Below, piece after piece: positions 54,789-63,905 of a stretch of 64,000 nt of DNA. Each line of letters starts with the position of its first letter. Positions within the stretch are counted from its first letter, which is position 1. The stretch lies in assembly GCF_000403455.2 (NCBI RefSeq), contig NZ_KE159770.1, forward strand, positions 138,533 to 202,532, written 5' to 3'. This DNA comes from Dorea sp. 5-2. GTDB lineage: Bacteria; Bacillota; Clostridia; Lachnospirales; Lachnospiraceae. Under the pieces are notes generated by a model. That model was not told the DNA's origin and did not search any database. It was given only the letters and a program-made list of their open reading frames with translations. The translations under genes and the position numbers were made by a program.

Positions 54789-55726
54789 TTATTTTAGCTC
54801 TTCATTATTATTTTTGTGCACACAAAAAAAACATCCGTTTTCTTGCTTATATCCCATCAGACGCTCGCCGCAAACCTCTATCTCTTCATAAAGCTGCTGG
54901 AGCTCAGGTTTCTTTTTTCCCTTACCGTTTACAAAAGAGATCCCTTCCCCTTCTGCAATCTTCGACAGGCCGGTCTGGAGCTGTAACAGCTCCAGCGGCG
55001 AACAGTTATCAATCTCTATGATGGTATTGTTTGGAAGTTTTTTGTGCTTGGTCAGTTTATATTCCCGGTTCTTTTTGATCACTTCCCGGACTTTGTCCAT
55101 CCCTTCGATAATAAACATCCGGACGTTTCCAAGTTCATATTTTTCTCCATATCCATATCCATATTCATTCAACAGGGTATTGTATCGTGCATAAAGGGCG
55201 TCTATCGTATCCAAAAGTCTGGCAAGGTGATAATTGATGCTTCCCCGCCATACAAACGTATACCGGTTCGCATTTGCTTCTATTTTTGTCCCATCTATGT
55301 AGAGTTCTTTTAGTGTAACAAGGCCTTCTTTTTCTAAACGGCGCATAAATTGATAATTCAGGTCGTCTAATACTTCACCTGTAAGTTTTTCGCCTTTAAA
55401 ATCATAAAATGCATCCCGTTTTGGTTTCTCACCTTTGGCAAGCCAGATAAAAGCAAGATCCCTTTCGCATAATTCAACAATGCGGTCAACAGCCCGGACA
55501 CCACGCATGTTTGCGTAGGTAACTAAAGAATACATCATAATTGGGTTGTACCCGCTTCTTCCCTTAGATGAATAACAAGCTAACAAACTTGAAAAATTTA
55601 AATCCTCCAAAACTTTTTAAGGGTGTAGACTGGATCGTCATCGGGTAAACTCAATTCGAAGAAATTAAAGTTAATTTTCTGTTGACCTAATTCAAAAAAT
55701 TCGTTATAATAATTACGATTTTTCAT
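54789..55726 (-). pseudogene. IS1182-type transposase, frameshifted and shortened
   Basis: The start MKNRNYYNEFFELGQQKINF and the later segment SSLLACYSSKGRSGYNPIMM are in different frames, and a one-base shift after YTLKK at about 55612 separates them. The second frame runs 273 codons through the DDE N-terminal half (ELYIDGTKIEANANRYTFVW, first Asp of the triad). It then ends in a Cys-rich segment, GYKQENGCFFCVHKNNN, where a full-length enzyme would continue with the remaining catalytic residues. It is inactive. Confidence 0.82.
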
Positions 55727-55804
55727 AGTTACATTATAACATGTAACGGAGAAAAGATGGTTGTCGTTAGCCATCTTTTTTCTTTTTTTCATTAATTTTT
55801 AATG

Positions 55805-55834
55805 GAGGCGACGATACATATGCATCGTCGCCTC
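55805..55834. terminator. Insulating hairpin at the IS right end
   Basis: GAGGCGACGAT pairs with ATCGTCGCCTC (11 bp, loop of 8), upstream of the transposase start and inside the terminal repeat. It probably blocks incoming transcription. Confidence 0.65.
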
Positions 55835-55912
55835 TATTCATTGGACTATCTATTTCCCGACAGTCCCTTTTAATGCAATACCCTATACCTATGTTACATG
55901 TTGTTTGGATTC

Positions 55913-57253
55913 TCACGCTAATACAGACAGACTGTTCGCTTTTATCTGGCAATCATTAAATTTCGAAACATCATAAGCATAAGCATTCCATGAATCTACC
56001 AATTTCTGATAAGACGTCCTCTTGTCAACCCCTTCAGAATAATAAAACTGCCGGAAACAATCTGAATTATCATAAAATCTTTTCCAATAATAATTCATCT
56101 TATATCTGTCGATAATTCCATTTTTATCTTCCTTGCTCTTGCTTCTATTCAGGGCATATTCTATACTGGCCAAAATAGTTTCCGAATAATTACCTTTTTC
56201 TTTATAAATTTTCAACATCATCGTGCTGACATCATAGATTTCAGACTTATCATATATCGGTGCTCTCTCCTTATCGTAATAAGGATCGTCATATAACCTC
56301 AGTATCCGATTATTTATCTTGTTAATGACATCATCTATACGAGTATTTACAGCCCTGGTCATCTTATCCGCAAATTGCTTTGAGACCAAACTATTCTCAG
56401 CAAACAGCTGTGTTTTTAATAACAACATTCCTGCATCCAACCCAAAACTCTCTTCATTTCCAAGACTGTCAAATAGTCCATCAAATGTTAAATCCTGCAC
56501 AAGACGATTAGCCAGGGATATCTCTTCCAAACTGTATCGTTCTTCTGATGTATCTGAATCCTGCGTTGTATCACAGGCTTTCCTCAACTCCTGAGCCATA
56601 TATGCAATATCATTCGATAGCCATTCATACTCTGTTCCTTCTAGGTGCGCATAATCACTGTTCTGTTTAATATACTTACTGTACTGTTGAATTTTATTAT
56701 TGTATTCAGACGCAATGACATCATATATTTTCTCTTTCTCTCCAGCAAATCCATTATTCTCCAAAAAGCCTCCTACATTCTCTGCAAAAATGTCTGCTCG
56801 TTGGTTCATGACCTTAGAAACTATTGCATCTAATTGATCCATATGCTCTTCAAGCTCCGTGCCGCTAAAATGAGACTTTAAGTGTTCGGATGCAGTTACA
56901 TAAGAGGCCGCAAGCCTGCTCAAGACGTAATCTAAGTCTCCGCCCCATTCAATGTCAAATGCACTTTGAAACCGGAATGCGTCCCACGAGTATTCTTCTG
57001 CATTTAACTGATCTAAGAACTCATGCGGTACATCTGAAACAGCCTCGATTGGCTTATATTTTTGATCCTTCTCAAAAATTTTTATTGGATTTGCCATCCG
57101 GTACTTATGCAAAAGAGCATTATCTTTTGTAATCTCCTCATTGCCTCCATAAAAGGAATGAATTTTTTTATCAATCAGCTTAAAAAAACCATTATGAAGT
57201 ACCGGCGGTCTACCGTTTAGATTAACAAACAATGAACTATTATTAATTTGCAT
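55913..57253 (-). CDS. Protein of unknown function downstream of the lanthipeptide locus
   Basis: A 446-residue soluble-looking protein, mostly helical and rich in Asn, Tyr and Ser, with no signal peptide or membrane helix. It begins MQINNSSLFVNLNGRPPVLH. I recognise no domain. The ATG at 57253 follows AGGGAGGTCGTGTA; the frame opens at 57286. It is on the same strand as the secreted protein gene 80 bp upstream and could be co-transcribed with it. Its start resembles the unknown protein at 22373-23125, but this is only a weak similarity. Confidence 0.65.
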   Translation of the reverse strand: MQINNSSLFVNLNGRPPVLHNGFFKLIDKKIHSFYGGNEEITKDNALLHKYRMANPIKIFEKDQKYKPIEAVSDVPHEFLDQLNAEEYSWDAFRFQSAFDIEWGGDLDYVLSRLAASYVTASEHLKSHFSGTELEEHMDQLDAIVSKVMNQRADIFAENVGGFLENNGFAGEKEKIYDVIASEYNNKIQQYSKYIKQNSDYAHLEGTEYEWLSNDIAYMAQELRKACDTTQDSDTSEERYSLEEISLANRLVQDLTFDGLFDSLGNEESFGLDAGMLLLKTQLFAENSLVSKQFADKMTRAVNTRIDDVINKINNRILRLYDDPYYDKERAPIYDKSEIYDVSTMMLKIYKEKGNYSETILASIEYALNRSKSKEDKNGIIDRYKMNYYWKRFYDNSDCFRQFYYSEGVDKRTSYQKLVDSWNAYAYDVSKFNDCQIKANSLSVLA

Positions 57254-57333
57254 TACACGACCTCCCTGAATGGATAGAAATACCATTACAACATCTTATA
57301 GTATTTCGACCACTTTTAACTTGCACTTAATAT

Positions 57334-58413
57334 TTAGTTGGAATCAGGATTTTGCCAAATAGTCATAAATATCCTTGAATTCTGCTTAAGCACCTGCCCT
57401 CCTGATGCAAAAAAGACATTATGAAGGCTATAAAAATCCACATATTTTCCTGTATCCATATCATAGATGAGATAATGGTCTCCAAAGTCTCCCCCTACAT
57501 CCCAGGAATCAAATCTCCTTGGTGTTTTTCTTCCAGCCAAATCTATAAACGAAAGCGTACTTCCATTATTTACTATAGAATGGGTATACGTCCACAAAGT
57601 TCCAACATCCAATTTAACCCACAAAGCATTTTTGATTGTTCTTACGTTTGTATAAAATGTTCCCGTACTAATTGACTGTACTTTTCCATCATCTATATCA
57701 TGTGTATAATATTCTGTACCACTAGGATAAACAGGCCATGAATCCTCCATGAATAAGGCTACCGGTGCATTTAAAACATTATTAAGTTGGTTCGAAACAT
57801 TCATACTATTTTGATATATTGTACTTGATCCTACCCTTGTAACTATTGTTGATAAGTCATCACTCTCAAAATATACTCCTGTAACATTTGACGGACATAA
57901 CGCATTAGCCGCTACTGTATATGAATCACCTACTGTTCCATCTGAATAAATATGTAATGCATAATCACCTGAAGGCACATCCTTAACCCAAACGCTCCCA
58001 TCAGCAGTATTCCCTTTTAGTGTTGTTGCATAATATATTCCTTCATTCCAATCCATTAAACCTAACTCTACATAATAATTCGCATTAGGTGAATTAACCT
58101 TGAATGACAAAAATTTAGTAGATGTTACAGAGAAAAAATAATAATCATCTTTATCATCCTCTGTTAATGTCTCCGCCTTGTTTAAATAACCACCCGAAAA
58201 ATCAGAGTCATTAAAAGAATATGTGGACGTATTTGAAGGTACAAGTGTACCCACATCATCAACACTATTCTCGTCAAACTCAATCAAGTCTTCCTGAATT
58301 TCACTTGATTCCACCTGTTCAACTTCATTCAGCGGGCTTGCTAATGCTGTTATTGTATTAAATATTAACAATAACATAATCGCTACTAAAGAAACTGTTT
58401 TTTTCATTTTCAT
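57334..58413 (-). CDS. Secreted protein with pre-peptidase-C-like domain
   Basis: A 359-residue exported protein. A signal peptide covers residues 1-26 (MKKTVSLVAIMLLLIFNTIT, cut near ALA). It is followed by an acidic linker (about 27-55) and a beta-rich domain (about 65-175: LTEDDKDDYYFFSVTSTKFL; SGDYALHIYSDGTVGDSYTV) like the bacterial PPC domain. The C-terminal half is unknown. It follows lanM, but its upstream region carries a paired LytTR-type site like that before the lanthipeptide regulator, so it may belong to the lanthipeptide regulon. Its role, perhaps immunity or surface binding, is unknown. Confidence 0.7.
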   Translation of the reverse strand: MKMKKTVSLVAIMLLLIFNTITALASPLNEVEQVESSEIQEDLIEFDENSVDDVGTLVPSNTSTYSFNDSDFSGGYLNKAETLTEDDKDDYYFFSVTSTKFLSFKVNSPNANYYVELGLMDWNEGIYYATTLKGNTADGSVWVKDVPSGDYALHIYSDGTVGDSYTVAANALCPSNVTGVYFESDDLSTIVTRVGSSTIYQNSMNVSNQLNNVLNAPVALFMEDSWPVYPSGTEYYTHDIDDGKVQSISTGTFYTNVRTIKNALWVKLDVGTLWTYTHSIVNNGSTLSFIDLAGRKTPRRFDSWDVGGDFGDHYLIYDMDTGKYVDFYSLHNVFFASGGQVLKQNSRIFMTIWQNPDSN

Positions 58414-58529
58414 TTTCCTCCATCAAATTCTAAATTACTAAAAAACTATTTTAACTTACTACATTATTATAATTTTTATAAGACGTCTTATATATTTAGT
58501 ATATTACTTCTTCTAAAGATATCAACCCA

Positions 58530-58559
58530 TTGTCCGTAAAAATGCATTTTTGGCTGTAA
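58530..58559 (-). promoter_or_regulatory. Paired LytTR-type operator before the secreted protein gene
   Basis: On the minus strand TTACAGCCAA (58550-58559) and TTACGGACAA (58530-58539) are direct repeats with a 20-bp period, as bound by LytTR regulators. TATACT about 24 bp further on fits a -10 box. A close copy lies at 63856-63885. Confidence 0.65.
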
Positions 58560-58605
58560 AAAATTTCTTTCTACACAATCAACTTCAAATACCTACTATT
58601 ATCCG

Positions 58606-61389
58606 TCATTGCTTTTGTATTAGATAAAGTAAAATTCCTCCATATCCATTCATGAGTCCTGGGTTCTCCTTCTCCTGCGGTAATAAATAAACAACCTCCT
58701 TTGCCGGATAATAATTAAATATCTCTTTTTTATCCTCAAGAAGCTCCGATGCCTTTTCCAATATCCATAGATTCCCGCATATCCCATGACACAAACACCA
58801 ACTATCTCTTCTCCAATATTCCTTCAATTTTTTATATGCTCTGCACACATCTTTTCCAAGACGCTCCTTCCATTTCTGATCTTTTACATATTTATAGCAC
58901 TTCAACCTTGAATACAAAATCCCCGGTGCGCCATGACACCATGCCATAGCCCCTATATCATCTATCTTTTGTTTCCCCTCCCGCACATCCATCCAGTTAT
59001 TCATCTCCGAATTATATAAGGATTCTTCATATTCCCAGATTTTCTCCGCCAACTGTTCATATTTGTCTTTCGACGTCACATGCCACAAGTGTAAAAAAGC
59101 CACCAATATCCCGCCATTCCCATGTGCCGCTCCCGCCATGGGCGGCATTCCTTCCTCCGTTATCCAGCCAATCCCACATTCTTGTTTTTTTGCTGACTTT
59201 TCCAACATATCCGCTGCACTTTCTGCTATTTCAAGATATATTTTATCTGGAATGATTTCATACAACAGCAACAATGCCTGGATTGCCCCGGCATTTCCAT
59301 TAAGCAGATCATATTTCACATCTCCCTCAATTAATTGCTCTATGATTCGGACATGCCTTTGCGCATAATCCAGATATTCCTCTCCCGCCCCCTCTTGATA
59401 CATCAGCAAGTATGTATATATAACCGAACCTTCCCCTTCATAGATTCCCGTATTCTGGGTTTGAAGATGTTCTAATGACTGTAAGCCTGCATCCGTATAT
59501 TGGAACAGCCTTTTTTTCAGATTTTCATAAATATCGGCAATCTCCGCTCTCCTGTCCTTCCTCTTCAAGCTATACATTAACAACAGCATTCCCGCTAAAC
59601 CATCGTACAGATATATATTCATCGGATAAATCGACCATCTCTTACTGCTCCCGCTAGAAAACCGCACTGTATACCAACTCACCTCATTATGCTCACAGTT
59701 CCAAACTGCATTTCGCAGTACACGTTCCGTCAATAACTCGATATTCTTCTTCAATCGGGCTGTTTTTGCAGCCTTATCCTTTTTCAAAACATTGTATTCC
59801 TTTGAACGGTATACCCCGTTCATAAACCGTTTGGTTCCATCAATCGTCATCTCCAATGCAAGTTCTATATATTCACACTGTATTCCCATATCTCTTTCAC
59901 AGAATTCTTCTACTTTATGATATAACAGATCAATCGGGCTGCACGCAAAATAATCTTTGATTCTCCCGCCCTGGCTATCTCTTAGATCCGTTTCATCCAT
60001 ATTATAGTAAAAATAAGGAATATCACCGCCTGACAACGCCTTTACTTCCCTATCCACAATTTCTTTCTCGTCTTGCTTCCTCCCCTTTTGCATAGAATAG
60101 AGAAATTTCTCCCGATCCGCCTGATTTCTCAGCAGTTCCGGATGATAGGAACCCGACAGAACCATACTGTAACGCTGTGTATCTGCCACCAGATACCGGC
60201 ACTTCAAGCCTTTCAAGCTTCCTAATAATATACGGAATTTCTCTCTTTTCTTCATAACCGCAGAATAAGCCGCCCGAAATCCCTTTTGCAGATTCTCCAT
60301 ATATTGCAACGGCTCCTTAAACTCTCCCCTTATCGTTGCAAGATTCTGGTTCTTCACAGATTCCGCATGTCGGTATGCAATCCTCATATCAGAAGTTCCG
60401 CCATGAACAATTACCGGAACTTTAAAGGGATATTGCTGTCCTACTGTACCACTTATCACACTGCTGTTAACGCCTTTCCCTTCCTGATTCCAGTGATAGA
60501 ATGGCAGAATCCCTGTATATAATACGGATTGTGACAGTTGATAGAAGATCTCATCATTTGCAGTTACTCGGTTGCGGTTATAGCGGATATTCGTCAATGT
60601 CTCCAGATCGATCAGTACCGGATATCTGCCAAATGCAATGATATTTTCGTAATGCAAATCCTTTGTCCCCAACAGATAGGTCAAAAACAGCTGTACGCCT
60701 ATCCGTTGATAATAGTCTTCTAATTCCTTCTGCGAATCACAGGCTGCATAACCGACAATAGAGCACCAGCTATGGTCTGGATATGATAAGATTGCATAGT
60801 CATATTGGCTAATCCCAGTCTCTTTGGATAACCATTTCAGCATATCAACATATCTCATTTCATTATCCATTGATCGGGGTTTGTATAAAATCTCTACTTC
60901 ATTATCCAGTAGAACCCTTACCACACAACGCCCCTTATTATGTACATCCGAAAAACCGCCCTTGATCCTGTGGATACTCCGCACTTCTTCCCCTTGGCAA
61001 AACACCTGCTGTATCGCCTGCCTGTCCTTCTGAAAGCATTCTATGATGTTAGCATAAAATGCCACCATATTCTTCACTGCTTCTTCTGTGCACTGGCATA
61101 GAACAGGATAACATGCAAATGTTCTTTGCAGAAATTCCTCTTTTTTAATTATCTCTTTGCAGAAATATTCGTATTTTTCTTTTGAATCTTTTCCCTTTAA
61201 ACCTCCACGGTTGTCATAGTCATGCATTTCTACAATTAATGTTCGGATACAAAGCTTCTGCAAACGATGTGCCAACTGTTCTTTAAAATCCGGAAATATA
61301 CTTTTCAAAGTATTCGTATCTCTAACTTTCTGTTGCAGCAAATCAAGTCCAGATTCAATCAACGCTTCATAAAATCCTCCAAAAAACAT
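58606..61389 (-). CDS. lanM: Class II lanthipeptide synthetase
   Basis: A 927-residue bifunctional LanM. The N-terminal dehydratase (DUF4135; SIHRIKGGFSDVHNKGRCVV, EILYKPRSMDNE, YLLGTKDLHYENII, PVLIDLETLTNIRY) phosphorylates and dehydrates Ser/Thr. The C-terminal LanC-like cyclase has its zinc ligands near residue 817 (AWCHGAPG) and near 864-865 (LCHGICGN) and forms the thioether rings. The length is normal. It lies 185 bp after the lanA stop codon, with a hairpin element between. The start has AAGGG about nine bases upstream. No LanT transporter-protease gene is seen nearby. Confidence 0.95.
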   Translation of the reverse strand: MFFGGFYEALIESGLDLLQQKVRDTNTLKSIFPDFKEQLAHRLQKLCIRTLIVEMHDYDNRGGLKGKDSKEKYEYFCKEIIKKEEFLQRTFACYPVLCQCTEEAVKNMVAFYANIIECFQKDRQAIQQVFCQGEEVRSIHRIKGGFSDVHNKGRCVVRVLLDNEVEILYKPRSMDNEMRYVDMLKWLSKETGISQYDYAILSYPDHSWCSIVGYAACDSQKELEDYYQRIGVQLFLTYLLGTKDLHYENIIAFGRYPVLIDLETLTNIRYNRNRVTANDEIFYQLSQSVLYTGILPFYHWNQEGKGVNSSVISGTVGQQYPFKVPVIVHGGTSDMRIAYRHAESVKNQNLATIRGEFKEPLQYMENLQKGFRAAYSAVMKKREKFRILLGSLKGLKCRYLVADTQRYSMVLSGSYHPELLRNQADREKFLYSMQKGRKQDEKEIVDREVKALSGGDIPYFYYNMDETDLRDSQGGRIKDYFACSPIDLLYHKVEEFCERDMGIQCEYIELALEMTIDGTKRFMNGVYRSKEYNVLKKDKAAKTARLKKNIELLTERVLRNAVWNCEHNEVSWYTVRFSSGSSKRWSIYPMNIYLYDGLAGMLLLMYSLKRKDRRAEIADIYENLKKRLFQYTDAGLQSLEHLQTQNTGIYEGEGSVIYTYLLMYQEGAGEEYLDYAQRHVRIIEQLIEGDVKYDLLNGNAGAIQALLLLYEIIPDKIYLEIAESAADMLEKSAKKQECGIGWITEEGMPPMAGAAHGNGGILVAFLHLWHVTSKDKYEQLAEKIWEYEESLYNSEMNNWMDVREGKQKIDDIGAMAWCHGAPGILYSRLKCYKYVKDQKWKERLGKDVCRAYKKLKEYWRRDSWCLCHGICGNLWILEKASELLEDKKEIFNYYPAKEVVYLLPQEKENPGLMNGYGGILLYLIQKQ

Positions 61390-61464
61390 TCCATTTACCC
61401 TTTTCCCTTTATCACTTCTAATATACTTTTAATGGCGCCTGAAATTATTCATGTGTATCAGAAT

Positions 61465-61562
61465 AAAAAGACTGTTGCAAAAATAGTAATCTTACAATAC
61501 ATAGCTATAAAATTTATATCGCCACACATTGTATGAATCTATCGTTTTACAACAGTCTTTTT
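61465..61562. repeat. 98-bp inverted-repeat element between lanA and lanM
   Basis: The ends AAAAAGACTGTTGCAAAA and, inverted, TTTTACAACAGTCTTTTT form a stem of about 18 bp around a partly self-complementary 60-bp middle. On the minus strand it ends in five T residues. It may partly terminate transcription after lanA, keeping LanM levels low, or be a MITE; the GACTGTTGCAAAA ends look transposon-like. Confidence 0.65.
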
Positions 61563-61574
61563 ATTTTTCTTAAA

Positions 61575-61724
61575 TTAACAACATATTAATGTAAAATATG
61601 TACCGCACATCAAAGTACTTGTAGATGCACCTTCTACTTGTTCTTCCTTCGGGATTAACTTCTCTATTTCCCCAAGTTCCACAGATAAATCTCCCGCATA
61701 ATCTAAATTTGAATTTTGCTGCAT
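61575..61724 (-). CDS. lanA: Class II lanthipeptide precursor
   Basis: A 49-residue precursor with a strong ribosome-binding site (AAGGAGGAACGCAGT) before its ATG. The leader (residues 1-33) is acidic, with the LanM-type ELGEIEKLIPKEEQVEGA ending in a double-glycine-type GA cleavage site. The predicted core is STSTLMCGTYFTLICC, 16 residues with two Ser, four Thr and three Cys. Up to three lanthionine or methyllanthionine rings are therefore possible, with the C-terminal CC as in the lacticin 481 group. It lies between the sensor kinase gene (31 bp upstream) and lanM, and it is the only precursor found. Confidence 0.88.
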   Translation of the reverse strand: MQQNSNLDYAGDLSVELGEIEKLIPKEEQVEGASTSTLMCGTYFTLICC

Positions 61725-61754
61725 ACTGCGTTCCTCCTTAATATTTTATTTGTT

Positions 61755-63065
61755 TTATAAGAACAAAAGCTTAACTTGAAAAGCTTTGTCTCTACTTAAA
61801 TATGCAATCGTACCATCATATTTATTCAAAATTCGTTCCACATTTTTTAATCCGTATCCATGTCTCATTTTATCCTTTTTCACAGATACTGGTTTCCCCT
61901 TCTCCATAACCGGCGCTTCGTTGACAGAGTTTTCTATTTTTATAAATAATAACTGTTTTTGATTCTCTATCTTTACAGATATCCATTTATCCGCATTATC
62001 GTCCATTCTCATACATGCCTCAATCGCATTGTCAAGAAGATTCCCTAACAAGGAACAGGTGTCGCTGTCATCAAACATCCACTCAGCAATCGGTACTGCC
62101 TGTATTGTAAATGTTATACCATCCTGTTCTGCCAGGGTTCTCTTCTGCTCCAGAATCATATCTGCTACCTGGTTGCCTGTCCAGACTCTTCTCTTGATAT
62201 CAAAAAAACTCTGTTCTATTTCTTCTATATATTTATCTATCCCTTCATAATTCTCTTCCATCTTAAAATGCTTTAAAACTAATATATGATTCTTCAGATC
62301 ATGGGATAACTGCCGATTCTTTTCCATGACAGTTTCTAATTCTGTATACTTTTGTGTCACCATAGTGTCACGCATAATCAGCAATTCCTTCTCCCTTTCA
62401 AGCGTCTTGTTCTTCAAGTACACGATTCCGGTAAAAAGTGTAATCAACAAAACACCTATGAGAGACAGCCCCGCTGTTCCTGCTTCCTGTTCTCTGCCCT
62501 CAAACATCATATTTACAATTGCTATCTGATAATACCTTAGCATGAAACACATAATAATCGCAATCGCCAATAATAGACTCTGAAATTCACGTATATATAC
62601 TTTATCAAATTTGTGTCTGACAATCTGATATACACAACACGCAATGATAATCCTTACACAAAAAAAGAGGATACATTCCATTCTTGAATTCGCATATAAA
62701 TAGACCACATTTTTAAACTCATGTCTTAATACTATCATACTCACAAAAGCAACAAGAAAATCCGCCAACGCTACTAAGGTATAGTACAAAATAATTATGA
62801 TAATTCTTAAAAATCTATACTGCCCATTTATCAGTATCATACATATACATGTAGCAACGACAGATACAATAAATGCAATCTGCGAAAAAAATATCAGACT
62901 ACGATTTCCCCCTAAATTTATACCATTCCCGACAATACTTGCATATAGAATTATCCAATCTTTTTTTCGAAAATATTCTTTCTCTAATACCGTTCCGCAT
63001 AACAGCCAGTACAACATCCCCACTTCAAAAAGAGAAATTCCTATAAGAAGAACCTTAATACCCAT
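61755..63065 (-). CDS. GHKL sensor histidine kinase of the lanthipeptide locus
   Basis: A 436-residue AgrC-like kinase. The first about 215 residues form six or seven hydrophobic helices, then a coiled coil leads to the phospho-acceptor His in RQLSHDLKNHILVLKHFKME, near residue 255. The ATPase part has N-box GNLLDNAIEACMR and G-box MRHGYGLKNVERIL. Its ATG overlaps the stop of the response regulator gene (TAATG). Together they form a LanRK-type pair that may sense the mature lanthipeptide or another peptide. Confidence 0.9.
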   Translation of the reverse strand: MGIKVLLIGISLFEVGMLYWLLCGTVLEKEYFRKKDWIILYASIVGNGINLGGNRSLIFFSQIAFIVSVVATCICMILINGQYRFLRIIIIILYYTLVALADFLVAFVSMIVLRHEFKNVVYLYANSRMECILFFCVRIIIACCVYQIVRHKFDKVYIREFQSLLLAIAIIMCFMLRYYQIAIVNMMFEGREQEAGTAGLSLIGVLLITLFTGIVYLKNKTLEREKELLIMRDTMVTQKYTELETVMEKNRQLSHDLKNHILVLKHFKMEENYEGIDKYIEEIEQSFFDIKRRVWTGNQVADMILEQKRTLAEQDGITFTIQAVPIAEWMFDDSDTCSLLGNLLDNAIEACMRMDDNADKWISVKIENQKQLLFIKIENSVNEAPVMEKGKPVSVKKDKMRHGYGLKNVERILNKYDGTIAYLSRDKAFQVKLLFL

Positions 63066-63781
63066 TACAGATTCCCCCTATACAGACTAATCTGCTCTTT
63101 TATTTTTTTGAAGCTGATTCTATTAACAAAAATCCTTGCCCCATTATCCATATGAACCATACCGTCCTTCATACTTGCAATATGAGAAACATTTATAATA
63201 TATCCTCGTTCAATTAAAATAAATTCATCACTTCCCAACTTCTCGCTCAGCTTTTTTAATGAGATTCTTTCTTTATAAATAGCATGTTCAGTTATATAGC
63301 AAATATATTTTGATTCCTTTTCCTTCTCTATGTATATTATATCTCAATAATACACTCGCACCTTACTCGTCGGTGTGCCAATCATCCTGAACTGCTGTTT
63401 CTCCTTCTTCACACGATCAATCAACTGTCTAAGGATAGGCGGCAGCCTCTTTTCCATATCTTCTTTGAGAATATATTGATACGCCTCTATTATATAGCTC
63501 TCCGCTGCATATTCAAGATATGCCGTCAGAAATACCAGGTATGGCCCGCCCCCCTCTTCATGCAGTCTTTTCCCTAACTCCAGTCCGCCCATATCCGGCA
63601 TATCAATATCTGAAACCAGGATATCAAACTGATCTCCCTGTTCTATCGCCTGAATAAAGTCTTTCGCCCGTGTATAAACAAAAAAGTTCACCTCATCCTG
63701 CGGCAAAATTTCATTCTCAACACACTTTCTAACATCTTCTAGAATTGCTATCTCATCATCTATAAGTGCAATATTCATCAT
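63065..63781 (-). pseudogene. LytTR response regulator interrupted by an in-frame TGA
   Basis: Codons 1-145 encode a receiver (IALIDDEIAILEDV; phospho-acceptor Asp in ILVSDIDMPDMGG) and run to a TGA at 63344-63346 after KVRVYY. In the same frame DIIYIEKEKESKYICYITEH follows directly and continues as a complete LytTR domain to a TAA that overlaps the kinase ATG. In relatives this position is usually Arg, so CGA to TGA is the simplest change. Without readthrough the regulator has no DNA-binding domain. A sequencing error or suppression is possible. Confidence 0.8.
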
Positions 63782-63855
63782 TTGCCCTCTCTTCTAGTCA
63801 ATTCCGTCCACCTTACGCTTATAAGAATAACATAAATTAAATTTTTTTCATCCCT

Positions 63856-63885
63856 TTGTCCTTAAAAATTCATTTTTGACCGTGA
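63856..63885 (-). promoter_or_regulatory. Paired LytTR-type operator before the lanthipeptide operon
   Basis: On the minus strand TCACGGTCAA (63876-63885) and TTAAGGACAA (63856-63865) repeat with a 20-bp period. Flanking bases also match the site at 58530-58559 over about 45 bp. It lies about 75-105 bp before the response regulator start codon. Confidence 0.65.
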
Positions 63886-63905
63886 AAAATCCCAAATCCT
63901 CGCTT

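Larger units (their letters stand above)
54677..55867. mobile_element. Decayed IS1182-like element with terminal inverted repeats
   Basis: Terminal inverted repeats GGGGCTGTCGGGAAATAG (54677-54694) and, inverted, CTATTTCCCGACAGTCCC (55850-55867) match at 17 of 18 bases. They enclose about 1.19 kb with one broken transposase gene. Hairpins at both ends (54721-54781 and 55805-55834) insulate it from outside transcription. No target-site duplication is obvious. Confidence 0.8.

Noticed and set aside
61390..61464. Possible second lanthipeptide precursor before lanM
   Set aside because: No frame with leader motif and Cys/Ser/Thr core is present in this short gap.
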